DNA from: Lachnospiraceae bacterium | GTDB taxonomy: Bacteria > Bacillota > Clostridia > Lachnospirales > Lachnospiraceae | Direction: 5' to 3' | DNA length: 54,324 nucleotides | NCBI GenBank assembly: GCA_011959285.1 | Contig: BLLW01000021.1 | Coordinates: 1 to 54,324, forward strand | In this document: in pieces, positions 53,101-54,324 of the stretch | Layout of the letters: the number at the start of each line of letters is the position of its first letter | How positions within the stretch are numbered: position 1 is the stretch's first letter | Notes under the pieces: generated by a model | Seen by the model: the letters and a program-made list of their open reading frames with translations, nothing else | What the model was told of the DNA's origin: nothing | Database searches by the model: none | Program-made: the position numbers and the translations under genes

Positions 53101-53941
53101 CTATCAGGCAGACCAGATTTATGTTTGTAAGCATAAGGTGGCAAGACCCACCGTCTTTATACCGGTATTTCCGGGCACCAACTGTGAATATGACAGCGCA
53201 AAGGCGTTTACGAGAGCTGGCGCGGATGTAGTGACAAGGGTGTTCAAGAACCAGTCCGCGGAGGATATCAGATCTTCCGTTGAAAGATTCAAAAAGGACA
53301 TCGATAACGCACAGATCATCATGTTCCCGGGTGGATTCTCGGCAGGTGATGAGCCGGATGGAAGCGCCAAGTTCTTTGCAACTGCCTTTCAGAATGCGCA
53401 TATAAAGGAAGCCGTCATGAGGCTCTTAAAGGAACGCGACGGACTGGCACTTGGCATCTGCAATGGTTTCCAGGCGCTGATCAAGTTAGGATTGGTACCC
53501 TACGGTGAAATCACAGGGCAGAAGGAAGATTCTCCTACCCTGACCTTCAACACCATCAACCGTCATATTTCCAAGATGGTCTACACTAAGGTGGTCTCCA
53601 ACAAGTCTCCATGGCTTCAGGGGGCAGAATTAGGAAAGACCTATGTGACACCTGCTTCCCACGGGGAAGGCAGATTCGTAGCGCCTAAGGAGTGGATTGA
53701 TAAACTCTTTGCAAACGGACAGGTGGCGACCCAGTATGCAGACCCTGATGGCAATGTATCCATGGATGAAGAGTGGAATATCAACGGCTCCTATGCTGCC
53801 ATTGAGGGAATCACCTCACCTGACGGCAGGGCATTTGGAAAGATGGCACACGCAGAGCGTATAGGCGGCGGTGTGGCTGTGAATATCTATGGGGAACAGG
53901 ATCTTAAGATTTTTGAATCGGGCGTGGCATATTTCCAGTAA
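50123..53941 (+). CDS. purL: phosphoribosylformylglycinamidine synthase, single-chain
   Basis: About 1272 residues: a fused PurL synthetase and PurQ glutaminase that turns FGAR into FGAM using ATP and glutamine. Synthetase landmarks include DTYWSDHCRHTTF, FKNETHNHPTEIEPFGGAAT and GLPSIGGKDSMSGT. The C-terminal glutaminase begins RPTVFIPVFPGTNCEYDSA and has its nucleophile Cys in LGICNGFQ (about residue 1113) and a His/Glu pair in SHGEGRF. The start is uncertain: GGAGG at 50103 is directly before ATG 50108, 3 bases before ATG 50111 and 15 before ATG 50123; the N-terminus NVKRIYVEKK favours the last. It supplies PurM (gene at 22697). Confidence 0.94.
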   Translation: MGNVKRIYVEKKAPFAVKAKELKEEIGSYLGISGVKDVRVLIRYDVENLSEETFERAVNSVFSEPPVDILYRETIEIPADGKVFSVEFLPGQFDQRADSAMQCVKFFKEDEEPVIKTAVTYLIMGEVSEEEFEKIKAYCINPVDSRETAMDKPDTLITDYEEPEDVIVFDGFKDMEEDKLRALYEHLGLAMTFKDFQHIQNYFQKEEHRDPTVTEIRVLDTYWSDHCRHTTFSTELKNIEFKEGYYKVPLETTYQSYLDTRSEIFAGREDKFVCLMDLALMAMRKLKKDGKLQDMEESDEINACSVVVPVEMDYGDGPEMEEWLVFFKNETHNHPTEIEPFGGAATCLGGAIRDPLSGRGYVYQAMRVTGAADPTIPVADTLKGKLSQKKLVRGAAAGYSSYGNQIGLATGYVKEIYHPNYVAKRMEIGAVMGAAPRKNVIRENSDPDDIIILLGGRTGRDGCGGATGSSKVHTESSIETCGAEVQKGNAPIERKIQRLFRRGEVSRIIKKCNDFGAGGVSVAIGELAPGLVVDLDKVPKKYAGLDGTELAISESQERMAVVVDPANVEEFLGYAAEENLEAVPVAVVTKEPRLVLKWRGKEIVNIARAFLDTNGAHQETDVTVDIPDADNNYLKQIAIPEVKELLEEKDIKGAWLKALGDLNVCSQKGLVEMFDSSIGGASVLMPYGGKYQLTETQTMIAKLPVLKGKTDTVTMMSYGFDPYLSSWSPYHGAVYAVTESMAKIVASGGDFGKIRFTFQEYFRRMTSDPERWSQPFAALLGAYDAQIGFGLPSIGGKDSMSGTFNEIDVPPTLVSFAVDVAENKDIITPELKEAGDVLMQFWFDKDEYDIPVYEHVMQTYRFITGLMREGKVKAAYALDSKGLLAGISKMAFGNKLGVSFEEELKAVDLFENCLGDLVLEMSGADAAILLEGNVEEADDLNFRKVALVTDEGCFTYQDVAVTMEEALGAWKATLEKIFPTKAEKDTQPVKVKAYQADQIYVCKHKVARPTVFIPVFPGTNCEYDSAKAFTRAGADVVTRVFKNQSAEDIRSSVERFKKDIDNAQIIMFPGGFSAGDEPDGSAKFFATAFQNAHIKEAVMRLLKERDGLALGICNGFQALIKLGLVPYGEITGQKEDSPTLTFNTINRHISKMVYTKVVSNKSPWLQGAELGKTYVTPASHGEGRFVAPKEWIDKLFANGQVATQYADPDGNVSMDEEWNINGSYAAIEGITSPDGRAFGKMAHAERIGGGVAVNIYGEQDLKIFESGVAYFQ

Positions 53942-53963
53942 TTCATTGTCATTCATATATAAA

Positions 53964-54008
53964 ATATATATGGGAATCCTGGCACTATACAGGATTCTCA
54001 TATATTTT
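53964..54008 (+). terminator. purL terminator
   Basis: A long stem (ATATATGGGAATCCTG / CAGGATTCTCATATAT with one mismatch) and an 8-base loop, ending in TTTT. Confidence 0.8.
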
Positions 54009-54052
54009 GGCTGAAATAATTGCATAAATCGTACGAGGAAAAGAGTGTTCTT

Positions 54053-54245
54053 ATGTCTGTTACGGCGACGAAATTTAGAAATAATTTAGGAAAATATCTG
54101 CTATTATCTGCAACAGAGGATATTTTTATTACAAAGAATGGCAAAGCTGACAAATCCTTATGTAAAAGATTATCGGTTGGGAATGATGAAAGCTGTACTG
54201 CCAGATGATTTTATTGCCTTGATGGAATCGGAAGAAGAGGACTGA
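54053..54245 (+). pseudogene. Phd/YefM-type antitoxin gene, frameshifted
   Basis: The frame starts MSVTATKFRNNLGKYL, then EDIFITKNGK, a typical Phd/YefM antitoxin N-terminus that binds DNA, behind a GAGGAAAAG ribosome binding site. Right after KNGK the frame breaks; it would stop near 54208 with unrelated residues. The next frame over resumes at once with LTNPYVKDYRLGMM and runs to a stop at 54245, which reads as the proper continuation (antitoxins of this group often have KNGKPVAKLTNP). So bases are missing at about 54140. No toxin gene is visible after it within the window. Confidence 0.75.
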
Positions 54246-54307
54246 AAAGACGGGATTGCTTTTAATGTTTTGACTCTGGCATCATTTCATTAAGTTAAGA
54301 GGGGAGC

Positions 54308-54324
54308 ATGGGCAGGACGGCAGT
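54308..54324 (+). other. possible start of a gene at the right edge
   Basis: ATG 54308 follows AGAGGGGAGC, a fair ribosome binding site, and opens a frame MGRTA that is cut off by the end of the window. Too short to identify. Confidence 0.25.

Noticed and set aside
1-54324. CRISPR arrays, insertion sequences, prophage genes and rRNA
   Set aside because: No regularly spaced repeats, transposase motifs, phage structural genes or rRNA sequence were seen on either strand.

Overview
This 54.3 kb window looks like the chromosome of an anaerobic, low-to-moderate-GC Gram-positive gut bacterium, most likely a member of the Lachnospiraceae (Clostridia). The reasons are a class III anaerobic ribonucleotide reductase, strong GGAGG ribosome binding sites with several TTG and GTG starts, sigma-A type promoters (TTGACA/TATAAT-like), many lipoproteins, LacI-controlled maltodextrin uptake operons, and several small proteins of a kind I associate with this family. 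No rRNA, insertion sequence, prophage or CRISPR array is visible. No stretch above about 300 bases lacks a gene.

Layout. 1-2332: the start of a divergent sugar-binding lipoprotein, a small secreted Cys/His-rich protein, and a cardiolipin synthase. 2488-12720: three large hybrid histidine kinases with a solute-binding lipoprotein between the second and third; no DNA-binding response regulator and no ABC permease lie with them. 12729-15153: an rRNA cytosine methyltransferase and a TPR lipoprotein. 15164-19470: two NrdR boxes and a promoter ahead of nrdD (fused to a C-terminal redoxin-like domain), then pyrF and pyrE. 19497-22095: two small membrane proteins and an M29-type aminopeptidase with a long N-terminal extension. 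22166-25598: purE-purM-purN-purD. 25617-33529: a zinc-ribbon protein, an SH3 membrane protein, a GntR regulator coupled to clpC, a small conserved cytosolic protein, radA and an LCP-family cell-wall protein. 33598-33668: tRNA-Trp.

33687-42106 is a complete maltodextrin module: a LacI-type repressor, malQ, malE-malF-malG and an extracellular alpha-amylase lipoprotein. The amylase cuts alpha-glucan outside, MalEFG imports the oligosaccharides, and MalQ rearranges them in the cytosol. 42240-45194 is a small operon: a DUF6508-like protein, a TetR regulator and two M14-type aspartoacylase-like proteins, the second lacking key zinc and catalytic residues. 45301-50054 is a second alpha-glucan module (LacI regulator, binding protein, MalF, amylase). 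It is broken: a deletion joins the middle of the permease gene to the middle of an amylase gene, and malG is gone. 50123-53941 is purL, a long way from the other pur genes. The window ends with a frameshifted Phd/YefM-type antitoxin remnant and the possible start of another gene.

Functions come from motifs read by eye and from family knowledge; no database search was possible. Promoters, operators and hairpins were found by inspection and are predictions.
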